The notes under the pieces are model-generated. The model was not told the origin of the DNA and did not search any database. It saw only the letters and a program-made list of their open reading frames with translations. Position numbers and translations under genes: made by a program. A DNA stretch of 55,345 nt from Planctomycetaceae bacterium. Lineage in GTDB: Bacteria; Planctomycetota; Planctomycetia; Pirellulales; Thermoguttaceae. The DNA lies in NCBI GenBank assembly GCA_031269105.1, contig JAISZO010000034.1, positions 1 through 55,345 on the forward strand, given 5' to 3'. Of the stretch, positions 26,719 to 35,500 are shown in pieces; position 1 is the stretch's first letter, and each line of letters opens with the position of its first letter.

Positions 26719-27297
26719 ATGAGACGCGCTTTTACACTTATTGAATTACTGATTGTGATCGGACTGCTCGGCGCATTAGCGGCGATGGTGATGTTAAATC
26801 TGCAAATCGACCGCAAACAAGTGATTGAGGACTCCGTTGTCGTTAAAGAACTGGCGGATATTCAGGCGGCATTTCAAACGTTTGCAGGCGACGTCTCTTT
26901 CAATTCTCATCGGCTGGAGAATTGTCAACTCGTTGCCGAATACGAATTGTCGGTTCTTTTGGAAAATGACGATGACAATTTTGCGGAATGGAATCACGAA
27001 AAGCAAATCGGCTGGAACGGTCCGTATCTCATGGCGGAAGGCAGACGGGTTTTTAATATCGACAATAAGAACCAGGAGTTATCCGTCATTGAAACGCCGG
27101 AATCGGTGAACGAATCCGACGGGCATTATTATCGGGTGATTGCAACGGACGAAGACGGCGATGTTGTCAGTGCTGATAGCAGCGAGATAAAACAATTATG
27201 GGTCGTTTATCCGTTTTGGGGTTCCGGAGATTTCCCTTACCCCAATGTCAATCTGGTCAATGATCAACAGAAAAAACTGATGCGGGAGTTGTTATGA
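26719..27297 (+). CDS. type II secretion / type IV pseudopilin 2
   Basis: 192 residues, beginning MRRAFTLIELLIVIGLLGAL, with the prepilin leader and Glu5. The remainder contains GWNGPYLMAEGRRVF, recalling the WGRPYL-like element of GspG-type major pseudopilins, and an acidic C-terminal part (EDGDVVSADSS). Membrane-anchored before assembly. It has its own promoter-like hexamers, lies between two repeat clusters, and shares direction with the whole pilus locus. Confidence 0.88.
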   Translation: MRRAFTLIELLIVIGLLGALAAMVMLNLQIDRKQVIEDSVVVKELADIQAAFQTFAGDVSFNSHRLENCQLVAEYELSVLLENDDDNFAEWNHEKQIGWNGPYLMAEGRRVFNIDNKNQELSVIETPESVNESDGHYYRVIATDEDGDVVSADSSEIKQLWVVYPFWGSGDFPYPNVNLVNDQQKKLMRELL

Positions 27298-27304
27298 GGA
27301 AATT

Positions 27305-27848
27305 ACTTTATATTTTATGTTTCACACAAAGGCGCCGGCGCCAAGACTTTATAGATACTTTTTTCACACGAAGGTATGCAGAGATTTTGATTTAAGAATC
27401 CTACCTTTGTGACTTGGCGCCTCCGTGAGAAAAGAAATTAAAGTATGACGAGTTAGATATTTTATGTTTCACACAAAGGCACGAAGGCACAGAGGTATAG
27501 AAAATAGGATAAAGTAGATTTTTAGGAAATAAAAAACTCTTTGTATCTCCGTGTGAAAAAGAAAAATATAAAAAGATTTTTCACGCCAAGACGCAGAAGA
27601 ATTTCCTCAAACAAAACCTTTGTGCCTTTGTGCCTCCGTGAGAAAAAAAATTAAAGTATGATAGTTAGATATTTTATGTTTCACACAAAGGCACAGAGGT
27701 ATAAAAAATAGGATAAAGTAGATTTTTAGGAAATAAAAAACTCTTTGTATCTCCGTGTGAAAAAGAAAAATATAAAAGATTTTTCACGCCAAGACGCAGA
27801 AGAATTTCCTCAAACAAAACCTTTGTGCCTTTGTGCCTCCGTGAGAAA
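27305..27848. repeat. palindromic repeat array with a 204-base tandem duplication
   Basis: Several units of the CACACAAAGGC.../...GCCTCCGTGTGAAA family in a row. The segment around AGGATAAAGTAGATTTTTAG (27506) recurs 204 bases later (27710), together with flanking GTATCTCCGTGTGAAAAAGA and CCAAGACGCAGAAGAATTTC, so a whole compound unit was duplicated. A third partial copy lies at 31340-31385. Confidence 0.85.
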
Positions 27849-27856
27849 CAAAATTA

Positions 27857-27990
27857 GTAATATATCAGCGGAATTTTCGTGAAACGTCGCGTTGGCTGAT
27901 TCACTGACGCCTTACGGCGTCCAACCTTTCGGCGAAAGGTTGGCTACCTTGTCATTTTCAACCATAAAAAAATTTCCGCTGATATATTAC
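27857..27990. mobile_element. 134-base MITE-like element with terminal inverted repeats and 8-base target duplication
   Basis: The ends are inverse complements: TAATATATCAGCGGAATTTT at the left (27858-27877) and its mirror ending ...CCGCTGATATATTAC at 27990. Flanking bases are an exact direct repeat CAAAATTA at 27849-27856 and 27991-27998. The host sequence is one unit of the palindromic array (GTGAGAAACAAAATTA AAGTATGACG when the insert is removed). It has no coding capacity; inside are two perfect hairpins, GACGCCTTACGGCGTC and CCAACCTTTC-GGC-GAAAGGTTGG. A related end occurs at 53413. Which transposase moved it is unknown; several IS families make 8-base duplications, ISL3 among them. Confidence 0.85.
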
Positions 27991-28020
27991 CAAAATTAAA
28001 GTATGACGAATAGGTGAAAT

Positions 28021-29022
28021 ATGTTTGCGAATCAGAAACAGAAGGGAATGACGCTCATCGAATTGGTGATTGTTCTCGGTATTCTTGCCGCGCTGGCAGG
28101 AAGCGTGCTGACAATGACCGCTTCGCTCAACGACCGCGCCCGGTACGAAACGACGCGGCGTCGGCTCGACGAAATCGGGATCGCTATCGTCGGCTCTCCA
28201 ACGGAACCGGAAGCAAGCCGTTTTCTCAACGATATGGGACGCTTGCCTATCCAAAAGGTCGGCGACGGAAAAGCGTTGTCCGAACTTTGGGAATGCAACA
28301 GAAAATATCCGGGGGTTGTATCGATGGATTACAACATCGGAACGGTCGCGAATCCGATCTGGCGTCCGATCACGCTGAACGCCGGTTGGCGGGGTCCCTA
28401 CATTCACATTGCCGGGGAAAAATTTTACGACGGTTTCGGATGGGAATTTTATACGGGAACAATGAATGCGAACGCGGATTGGGAAGATAATACGATTGAT
28501 TCCGTCGGAACTTACGGAGCAGACGGAAAAGAAGATAAAGACGACGAAGAAGAAGATACAAGTGTTGAGTGGCAGAATAAGGACGATATACGGATTGATT
28601 TTTCTGATCGGGCGTTGGCGGAATTGACGGTGCAGATTCATGTGAAAGACGGTTCCGGGTGGACGTCGCCAACAAACGCCGACGTGCAGAATGTCGTCGT
28701 TTTTTCCCCTTACGTTGACGAGAACGGCGATGCGTATATACGACAAACGGTTGCAACGAAAGCCGCGTCGGCGGCATGGGCAAAAAGCGATGATGATACG
28801 TGGTTTTCAACTCCCAATAATACTTCTGTTCCTACAATAACAAAACCGGCGCCGGTTATTCTCACCGAACCGAACGAATTGACTTTTTACAAGTTAACGC
28901 CGGGAATACGAAAATTGTTAGTCTATGGAACTTACGGCGACGACAACATGCCGAAGGAGAGCGGCGTGGTAACAATAAAATTACAACGCGGAAGTAATAT
29001 GGTGAACATTTATTTACGGTGA
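28021..29022 (+). CDS. type II secretion / type IV pseudopilin 3
   Basis: 333 residues, leader MFANQKQKG then MTLIELVIVLGILAALAGSV. The body starts with a helix (LNDRARYETTRRRLDEIGIA) typical of pseudopilin N-domains, then GLP-like and WRGPYIHIAG segments, an acidic stretch GKEDKDDEEEDTS, and a beta-rich C-terminal part (KLLVYGTYGD, GVVTIKLQRGSNMVNIYL). The repeat cluster and the MITE end just 30 bases before its start. It is followed by the GspL-like gene after 3 bases, which makes an operon likely from here on. Confidence 0.85.
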   Translation: MFANQKQKGMTLIELVIVLGILAALAGSVLTMTASLNDRARYETTRRRLDEIGIAIVGSPTEPEASRFLNDMGRLPIQKVGDGKALSELWECNRKYPGVVSMDYNIGTVANPIWRPITLNAGWRGPYIHIAGEKFYDGFGWEFYTGTMNANADWEDNTIDSVGTYGADGKEDKDDEEEDTSVEWQNKDDIRIDFSDRALAELTVQIHVKDGSGWTSPTNADVQNVVVFSPYVDENGDAYIRQTVATKAASAAWAKSDDDTWFSTPNNTSVPTITKPAPVILTEPNELTFYKLTPGIRKLLVYGTYGDDNMPKESGVVTIKLQRGSNMVNIYLR

Positions 29023-29025
29023 GTT

Positions 29026-30423
29026 ATGTTTTTCAGGAACAAGCACAGCAAAGTTGCGGTATTACTTCACGACGGCGGGACGTGGTTTGCGTTTGCGTTC
29101 CGTTTTGAGCGGCGCATTTGGCGGTGTTATGCGCAAACAACGCTGAACGGTAAAAGTCCGCGACGTATTCCGCCGGAGTTGTTGACGTTTGCCGAGACGA
29201 ATCATTGCCTGCGCGTCCGTCTTGTTTTGCCGCGACAGATTCATACATTAACGACGGAATTGCCGCCGGATATTACCGCAGAAGAAATACAGACGTTGCT
29301 CGTTTCAGAGGCGTCGCAGATAACCGGTTCGGAATTTGGTTCGGTGCGCATTGCCGCCGTCAAAGCGGATCATGATTCGATGAGCGGATTGCCGAATACC
29401 ATTTTTGCTGCGGAGTTTGAACAAGCGGCGCTGCAACAGTATCAACAGCAATGTCGGCAGGAACAACTTCGTTTCGACGGCTGCGCGGCGCTGGAATTAA
29501 CGACATTAGCCGTTCATTCGGAAAACACGCCGGAAAAACGGTTTCTTTTTTTACGACAGGAAAGCGGCTTTTACTACGTCGGGGCGTCGGACGTCGACGC
29601 TGAAAACGGGCAACCGACGACTGTCGTCAATATTGCCGTTGGTTCGCAAAACTTCAGTAAACTCCCCGAAAAATCGGAACGTCTTCGCAAACGTCTTGAT
29701 CTGCATAAAAATATTCCAATTGAAGCGGCGCTTTGTTATACGGAAATCGACGAGGAATACAAAGCAAAATTACGAACGCTTGTCAGCGAAGAAACGGAAG
29801 CGGAGTTTATTCGTTTCGCCGACATTGCGGAAGCGGTTGCCCGGCGGGTTGCGGAAATTACCCCGACAAACGAAGACATTTGCCCGCTCGTTTCGCTCGG
29901 CGAAGAAGTCACCGACCCGCATTACGCGGGAACTTATATTTTAGTCGCCTCGTTGCTGATTGCGATTGTGCTTACTGTCGGCGGAAGATGGAAATTGCAG
30001 AATGATTTAAAAATGATTGAAACGCGGGCGGCGGCGTGGAATAAATTGCAGGAAGAACGGAAGAAGGTCAACGACAAGTTAGCGGACATTGACGCGCGAC
30101 GGAGCAAATGCGATAAAGTGATTGCTCTGTTGAATGACAAATCCCGCACACCGCCGGGTTTGATGAAGATATTGACGGAATTGAGTCAAAATATTCCGGC
30201 TTATACAAAGATTGAAGCGATTGAGCAAAAGAACGGACAAGGGAAAAACCTGTTTGAAATCAGAGGACGGACAATCTATCAGGACGGGTTGCTGCAATTT
30301 TGCAGTCAGTTTAACAATGAATTGGCGGGGATTTCCTGCAATTTGGAATTGAAAGAATTTGAGAAAGCGGCAGATAATCCGCGTGAGCAGTTGTTTGTTT
30401 TTTGGGTAAACAGTACGAGGTAA
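29026..30423 (+). CDS. GspL / PilM-PilN-like assembly platform protein
   Basis: 465 residues. The N-terminal ~280 residues are a cytoplasmic, PilM/GspL-like domain (VLPRQIHTLTTELPPDITAEEIQTLL, FLRQESGFYYV), a membrane segment follows at about 303-320 (TYILVASLLIAIVLTVGG), then a PilN-like periplasmic coiled coil and ferredoxin-like domain (KLQEERKKVNDKLADIDAR, FEIRGRTIYQDGLLQF). It probably binds the ATPase and joins the inner-membrane platform. It overlaps none of its neighbours but is 3 bases after pseudopilin 3 and 2 bases before the next gene. No single named family fits, so this is by architecture and context. Confidence 0.75.
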   Translation: MFFRNKHSKVAVLLHDGGTWFAFAFRFERRIWRCYAQTTLNGKSPRRIPPELLTFAETNHCLRVRLVLPRQIHTLTTELPPDITAEEIQTLLVSEASQITGSEFGSVRIAAVKADHDSMSGLPNTIFAAEFEQAALQQYQQQCRQEQLRFDGCAALELTTLAVHSENTPEKRFLFLRQESGFYYVGASDVDAENGQPTTVVNIAVGSQNFSKLPEKSERLRKRLDLHKNIPIEAALCYTEIDEEYKAKLRTLVSEETEAEFIRFADIAEAVARRVAEITPTNEDICPLVSLGEEVTDPHYAGTYILVASLLIAIVLTVGGRWKLQNDLKMIETRAAAWNKLQEERKKVNDKLADIDARRSKCDKVIALLNDKSRTPPGLMKILTELSQNIPAYTKIEAIEQKNGQGKNLFEIRGRTIYQDGLLQFCSQFNNELAGISCNLELKEFEKAADNPREQLFVFWVNSTR

Positions 30424-30425
30424 AA

Positions 30426-31190
30426 ATGCGGGCGTTACGGCGGCAATTACGAATTTGGAAAAATGATTTTCTGTCGGTGTATCTCCGTTTGACAACGTTT
30501 CACCGCACGGTGGTCGGTTTGCTTTTGGCGTTGGCAATGATCATGGCGGCACGGCATTATTGGCTCAATCCGCTGCTGACTGAGATTAAAACGGCAAAGG
30601 ATAAATACGAGGCAAGCAATCCGCCGGATATACTGACAACACCGGAAAACGATGCGGAAATTCAGGACGTTTTGACGAAAATCGAAGGACGCTCCGCAAT
30701 GCTTGAAGAACGGAAAAAAGAAGAAGAGCGGATTGCCAAGAGTAAACAGAAAATCACGCAGCAAAACAAAACCGCCGTCATTTCGCAATTCGGAACGCTG
30801 ATTTTGCAGGAGGATTTACAGTTAATCAATACCCGTCCGGCAACAGTGCCGCCGGTGAAAACTGAAACGCCGAAACCTGAAACCAAAACAAATACAAAAA
30901 AGAAAACCGAATCCGCCGCCTCAAAGACGAAAACGGAGCAAACGCCGACTACTGTCAAACAGAATGTCAACGCGGATATTCCCAGCGAAGCGTATGATTA
31001 TCTGATTGAGGGAGACTACCAAAATATGCTGAAGTTTTTACAAGCGGCGGACAAATTTGAATATCCGGTAAAGATGAACAGTTTCCGCTTGGGATTTCCT
31101 GAAATTGATCCCGGTATCGCGAAGTTGGGCGCGGCGCCTGTGAACCGCCGCTTGCAGTTGAAGTTTCAATTAACTCTGTATTTTTATTAA
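30426..31190 (+). CDS. GspM / PilO-like assembly platform protein
   Basis: 254 residues from ATG 30426 (GAGG seven bases upstream; the track's TTG 30402 overlaps the previous gene). A single membrane segment near residues 28-42 (VVGLLLALAMIMAARHYW), a coiled coil (KDKYEASN, IEGRSAMLEERKKEEERIAK), a Lys/Thr/Pro-rich linker, and a C-terminal ferredoxin-like region (YDYLIEGDYQNMLKFLQAADK, LQLKFQLTLYFY), as in PilO/GspM. It is the partner of the GspL-like protein, and the two starts and stops are nearly adjacent. Confidence 0.72.
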   Translation: MRALRRQLRIWKNDFLSVYLRLTTFHRTVVGLLLALAMIMAARHYWLNPLLTEIKTAKDKYEASNPPDILTTPENDAEIQDVLTKIEGRSAMLEERKKEEERIAKSKQKITQQNKTAVISQFGTLILQEDLQLINTRPATVPPVKTETPKPETKTNTKKKTESAASKTKTEQTPTTVKQNVNADIPSEAYDYLIEGDYQNMLKFLQAADKFEYPVKMNSFRLGFPEIDPGIAKLGAAPVNRRLQLKFQLTLYFY

Positions 31191-31204
31191 ATCAAGACAT
31201 AAAA

Positions 31205-31412
31205 AGTTTTTCACACAAAGGCACGAAGGCGCAGAGATTTTGATTTAGAATCCGCCTTTGCGACTTGGCGCCTCCGTGTGAAAAAAAATTAAAGTATGAT
31301 AGTAGATATTTTATTTCTCACACAAAGGCACGAAGGCACAAAGGTATAGAAAATAGGATAAAGTAGATTTATAGGAAATAAAAAACTTCTTTGTGACTTT
31401 GCGCGAGAAACA
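31205..31412. repeat. palindromic repeat array before the GxxExxY gene
   Basis: Two units with CACACAAAGGCACGAAGGCG and TTGGCGCCTCCGTGTGAAAA arms and the linker AATTAAAGTATGATAGTAGATA; includes the third copy of AGGATAAAGTAGATTTATAGG. A half-unit (TTTGCGCCTTTGCGTGATAA) also follows the GxxExxY gene at 31824-31843. Confidence 0.8.
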
Positions 31413-31436
31413 AAAACGATAAAAAGATTTCAGTAT

Positions 31437-31820
31437 ATGACAGAAAACGAAATAGGAAAAATTGTTGTTGACGCCTGTTATCATATACACAGAGAATTAG
31501 GACCGGGACTGTTGGAAAAGGTTTATGAAATAATCCTTGCCGACCGGCTGCGTTCCAAGAGATTGTCCGTGCAGCGGCAAGTTGTCGTCCCAATTGTATT
31601 TGACGGCAAACAATTTGAGGAAGGATTTGCGGCAGATATTATCGTTGAGAATAAAGTCATTCTTGAATTGAAATCCATCGAGACCGTCCATCCGGTTCAT
31701 AAGAAGCAATTATTAACATACCTGAGATTGACAGGCATGAAATTAGGATACTTGTTAAACTTTGGCGAAGAGTTAATGAAGACCGGCGTTTCAAGAATTA
31801 TCAACGGCAATTTAGAATAA
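31437..31820 (+). CDS. GxxExxY protein
   Basis: 127 residues of the GxxExxY family, named after the motif GPGLLEKVYE (residues about 22-31). It belongs to the PD-(D/E)xK nuclease-like superfamily by fold prediction in the literature; here the downstream FAADIIVENKVILELKS stretch fits the D...ExK pattern (Asp about 65, Glu and Lys near 76-78). The biochemical function of the family is unknown. It is inserted between the platform genes and the ATPase gene of the pilus locus, with repeat units on both sides, and is therefore likely a later insert rather than part of the machine. Confidence 0.9.
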   Translation: MTENEIGKIVVDACYHIHRELGPGLLEKVYEIILADRLRSKRLSVQRQVVVPIVFDGKQFEEGFAADIIVENKVILELKSIETVHPVHKKQLLTYLRLTGMKLGYLLNFGEELMKTGVSRIINGNLE

Positions 31821-31852
31821 CCCTTTGCGCCTTTGCGTGATAAAATTTGTAA

Positions 31853-33304
31853 ATGACGTCCAAACAGCGAATTGATTTAAATAAAGTCGTCGCCTCGCGC
31901 GACGCGCTGAAATCCGTTCCGGCAGTGTTGGCGCGGCGGTTGAAAATTTTGCCGCTTTACATTGCCGATGAAATGCTCTATGTTGTTATGGAAGACGAGC
32001 AGGATGACGTCGCGTTATCACAACTGGAATCAACATTGCCAATGGCGGTGAAGGCGCTACCGGCGCTTGCGCCGGAAAACGTTGTTCCGGCGATTAAACG
32101 TTATTATCCCGATACTGCGGCAACATTCGAAACACCGCTGACAATTTTTGAAGAGATATTACGGCGTGCGCTGCTTTACCGGTGCAGCGATATTCATTTC
32201 GACCCGGAAAAGGAAAATGCGAAAATCCGGCTGCGCATTGACGGCGTGATGCGTGTTGACCACACTTTGCCGCTGTCAACGTGTGCCGAAGTTGTTTCCG
32301 CCGTGAAGGTTGCCGCCGGTCTTGATATTGCGGAACATCGGATTCCGCAGGACGGACAAATGTCGATCAATCCTTATCAGCGTCAACAGGAAAGCGAAGA
32401 GATTTCGATGCGGGTTGCCGTCATTCCGACTCTTCACGGCGAAAAATTAACGATTCGGATTCTTGCCACCGAAGCGATCTCCGCCGAGTTGGCGGACTTG
32501 AATAAAATCGGAATGAGCGATGGACATCACCGTTTATTTATGCAGGCGTTGAGACATTCTTACGGCATTATTCTTTTATCAGGACCGACCGGCAGCGGCA
32601 AGACCACGACTCTTTATGCTGCGCTGCGTCATCTGAAAGCCCCCGGCACGCAGCACATCTTGAGTATTGAAGACCCTGTTGAAATTCCGCTGGACGGCGT
32701 CAATCAGATTCGCATTGACAGTGAGCGAGTGAGTTTCAGCAAGGCGTTGCGGAGTTCGCTGCGGCACGACCCCGATATTATTATGCTCGGTGAAATCCGC
32801 GACAGTGAAACAGCGGATATTGCGGTGAAAAGTTCGCTCACAGGACACCTTGTTTTATCCACGCTGCACGCCAACGATGCGGCGGGAGTGACGACCCGAT
32901 TGCTTAATCTCGGTATTGCTGCGGAACTGATGGCTTCGGCGTTGCGGATTGTCGTTGCGCAGCGGTTAGTTCGTCGTCCGTGTCTGCATTGCGTTCAATG
33001 GGGCAAAGCGTCTGACAAAGATAAGGAGTTGTTTTCGTTTCCTTCCGACGCCCGCGTGCCGATTCCGACCGGCTGTCCGCTGTGCGGCGGGATGGGATAT
33101 GCGGGACGGCTTGGACTTTACGAAATGTTTCCGGTTGACAAACGGATTCGGGAGATGATTCATTCGCACGCTGCGGAATCGGAAATCCGAAGTCATGCGT
33201 TCGAGAAACTCGGCTTAAAAACACTTCAGCAGGACGGCGCCGATAAAATCCTCTGCGGCTTAACAACGCCGGAAGAAGTCAAGCGGGTGACATTTGCAAT
33301 GTAA
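31853..33304 (+). CDS. gspE: GspE / PilB-type assembly ATPase
   Basis: 483 residues, the cytoplasmic hexameric ATPase that powers pseudopilus or pilus extension. A short N-terminal MshEN-like domain is followed by the N2 region (RCSDIHFDPEKENAKIRLRIDGV), Walker A SGPTGSGKTTT near residue 244, the Asp box, Walker B (DIIMLGEIRD, about 306-315), and the His box (HLVLSTLHANDA). A zinc finger of two Cys pairs is visible (CLHC and CPLC with about 32 residues between), typical of GspE/PilB. The start ATG 31853 lacks a Shine-Dalgarno. GspF follows 8 bases later. Confidence 0.93.
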   Translation: MTSKQRIDLNKVVASRDALKSVPAVLARRLKILPLYIADEMLYVVMEDEQDDVALSQLESTLPMAVKALPALAPENVVPAIKRYYPDTAATFETPLTIFEEILRRALLYRCSDIHFDPEKENAKIRLRIDGVMRVDHTLPLSTCAEVVSAVKVAAGLDIAEHRIPQDGQMSINPYQRQQESEEISMRVAVIPTLHGEKLTIRILATEAISAELADLNKIGMSDGHHRLFMQALRHSYGIILLSGPTGSGKTTTLYAALRHLKAPGTQHILSIEDPVEIPLDGVNQIRIDSERVSFSKALRSSLRHDPDIIMLGEIRDSETADIAVKSSLTGHLVLSTLHANDAAGVTTRLLNLGIAAELMASALRIVVAQRLVRRPCLHCVQWGKASDKDKELFSFPSDARVPIPTGCPLCGGMGYAGRLGLYEMFPVDKRIREMIHSHAAESEIRSHAFEKLGLKTLQQDGADKILCGLTTPEEVKRVTFAM

Positions 33305-33312
33305 GAAAGAGA

Positions 33313-34539
33313 ATGCAGTTTCAATATAAAATCAGCACAAAAGGAACAATTCAAACCGGAGTCATTGAGGCGGATAACGCGAACAATGCGGCGGCGACGC
33401 TGCGTCAGCAAGGTATTTTATTGCAGTTGACTCCCGCAGCGTCCCGATCATCTACCGGTAAATCCGCCGCTCCTCTGCGACTGCTGCAAAAGATTTTTCA
33501 TCCGTCTTCCATGCAGCAGGAAATTTATTTGCGGCAACTTTCATTTTTACTCAAAGCCGGCGTTCCGATTTTAACGGCTCTCGAATCAATCTGCGAACAC
33601 GCTCCCAAACGTATTGCCGCAATCTTTGCAAAACTTGCCGACAGAGTCCGCAACGGTTCTTCGATGAAAAAGTCCCTTGAAGAAGAAGCGGCATTTTTCG
33701 GAAATGTTTCTATCGGTCTTATCGGCGTCGGCGAAGCAAACGGAACGCTTGACGAGATGTTCGCTTACGCTTCCGATTTAATGGAACGCAACCGCAATGT
33801 CAAGAATCAGATTCTTCAGGCATTGGCTTATCCCGCCGTAGTGATGTGTGTTGCTCTCGGAATCGCTTATTACATCGTCGCGTATGTTTTGCCGACGATT
33901 ATGTCTTTCATTGCCAAGCAATCGAAGACCGTTGCTTTGCCGCTTTCAACCAGAATGTTGCTTGTGCTGAACGATATTTGCACCCATTATTGGCAATACT
34001 TTCTAATCGTTCCGATTTTTTTGACGGCGGCGTATTTTTTGCTCCGGCGTCATCCGACTGTTGCGGAACGGATTGACTTTGCGATGCTTTATGTGCCGCT
34101 GATCGGTCAGGCAATCCGCGAACATAATAACACGCTCTGGACACGGACGCTCGGAGCATTAGTCCGCAGCGGTATTGATATTACAGCGGCGTTGGAATTG
34201 GTTGCAGGAATGATGAGCAACCGGCATTACGCCGCTCAAATTCAGAAAGTTCGGGGGTCGGTGAAACAGGGAATCTCATTGACAAAAGCGGTTCAGGAAA
34301 CAACGCTGCGGTCTCTCTGTCCGATGTGTTCAACAATGCTCGGCGTCAGCGAAAAGAGCGGCAGTATTGATACTTCGCTGATGCACACGGCGGATTATTG
34401 CGAAGACCGTTTAACGCGGCGTGTTACCTTATTGGGCAAGTTCGTGGAACCGGCGATCTTTGGTTTTGTCGGCGGTTTTGTCGGCTTCATCTATTTTGCG
34501 TTTTTTATGGCGATGCTCGCGGCAACCCGGTCGGTCTGA
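33313..34539 (+). CDS. gspF: GspF / PilC-type inner-membrane platform protein
   Basis: 408 residues with two T2SF domains. Visible are the N-terminal YKISTKGTIQTGVIEADN, the first helix bundle (LRQLSFLLKAGVPILTALE, then VSIGLIGVGEANGTLDEMF), membrane segments at about 170-190 and 220-240, and the second bundle (WTRTLGALVRSGIDITAALE; MLGVSEKSGSIDT), then a last membrane segment (FGFVGGFVGFIYFAFFMAML). It binds the ATPase from the membrane side. It is tightly linked to the gspE gene (8 bases). The next gene is 175 bases away and may have its own promoter. Confidence 0.92.
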   Translation: MQFQYKISTKGTIQTGVIEADNANNAAATLRQQGILLQLTPAASRSSTGKSAAPLRLLQKIFHPSSMQQEIYLRQLSFLLKAGVPILTALESICEHAPKRIAAIFAKLADRVRNGSSMKKSLEEEAAFFGNVSIGLIGVGEANGTLDEMFAYASDLMERNRNVKNQILQALAYPAVVMCVALGIAYYIVAYVLPTIMSFIAKQSKTVALPLSTRMLLVLNDICTHYWQYFLIVPIFLTAAYFLLRRHPTVAERIDFAMLYVPLIGQAIREHNNTLWTRTLGALVRSGIDITAALELVAGMMSNRHYAAQIQKVRGSVKQGISLTKAVQETTLRSLCPMCSTMLGVSEKSGSIDTSLMHTADYCEDRLTRRVTLLGKFVEPAIFGFVGGFVGFIYFAFFMAMLAATRSV

Positions 34540-34714
34540 AATAGATTAAACCTTTATTCTGAATTTGACGATAATAACAATTAAGGCGGAGTAAAAACTT
34601 ACTCGTCTATCGTCAACCTGAAACGGATGAAGAGTCGTTAGGTAGCAGTACAACCTTTATTAATCAAGATGGGGGAGCCATACGGTTAGTATTTTATGAT
34701 TTATAAAAACCCCA

Positions 34715-35500
34715 ATGCGATTATATTCGATTACTTTTTTTCTCCTTTTTCTTACCGGTTCGTTATTCGCGCAAACGGAGAATTACGTTCCCAGCGTCAA
34801 TAACCGGTATTTGATTGCACCGCAAGCGCCAACGCCGCCGGAATCTCCAATCGTTAATCCGTTATCTCAAACAGTGATTCCGCTTCCCGATATTGCGCCG
34901 GAACCGATTGTTATCAATCCGTTTCAATACAGAATGCCGGACGGCAGCATAACGGCGACGGCAAGATTCGCGCAAATGGATCATAGTTATCTTCCCCGCG
35001 CCAATAACCGGTATCTGATTGCACAGCAGGAACCCAAGCCGACGGAATCTCCAATAACTGATCCGTTATCTCAAACAGCGATTCCGCTTCCCGATACCGC
35101 GCCGTCGGAACCGGCTGTTATCAATCCGTTTCAATACAGAATGTCGGACGGCAGCATAATGATGACGCCGAGTCGAAGTTCCGTTTTGCCGCAAGGGATT
35201 CGCATTGTCGGCGTGCTGATTATGGAAGATAAGAAATTGCCGCCGATTGCCGCCGTTCAAATGCCAAACGTCGGCGGTTCCGCGTCCCGATCCGCCGGTT
35301 CGGATACGATTCATTATGTCCGCGAAGGCGAAATGCTTGAAGTGAACCGGAGTATGCTTAACGCCAGGTCCGCCGCGAGAGCGCCGCGAAACGACGGTAC
35401 GCAATCCGAAACGCTATTCATTGAAATTTCCAAAATTACGCCGTATCAAATTGAAATTCACTCCAAAGACAACTTTGAAGACAAACATATTATCCGCTAA
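34715..35500 (+). CDS. PilP/GspC-like exported pilus locus protein with internal duplication
   Basis: 261 residues with signal peptide MRLYSITFFLLFLTGSLFAQ. Residues about 27-88 and 92-155 are near-copies of each other (NNRYLIAPQAPTPPESPI and NNRYLIAQQEPKPTESPI, each running to INPFQYRM.DGSI). The C-terminal part (RIVGVLIMEDKKLPPIAAVQ, VREGEMLEVNR, PYQIEIHSKD) has the pattern of the PilP/GspC homology region, a small beta-domain that contacts the secretin. The secretin gene starts on the last base of its stop (TAATG). The assignment is by pattern and place. Confidence 0.7.
   Translation: MRLYSITFFLLFLTGSLFAQTENYVPSVNNRYLIAPQAPTPPESPIVNPLSQTVIPLPDIAPEPIVINPFQYRMPDGSITATARFAQMDHSYLPRANNRYLIAQQEPKPTESPITDPLSQTAIPLPDTAPSEPAVINPFQYRMSDGSIMMTPSRSSVLPQGIRIVGVLIMEDKKLPPIAAVQMPNVGGSASRSAGSDTIHYVREGEMLEVNRSMLNARSAARAPRNDGTQSETLFIEISKITPYQIEIHSKDNFEDKHIIR

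Noticed and set aside
24980-27848. CRISPR-like array
   Set aside because: Units vary in length and sequence, are palindromic, and the stretches between them are themselves repeated; no unique spacers of constant size and no cas genes.
34560-34700. c-di-GMP (GEMM) riboswitch, from the stretch TTAGGTAGCAGTACAACC
   Set aside because: Only one short resemblance; the rest of the GEMM core (GGGCAAACC, GGGACGCAAAGCC) is not there.
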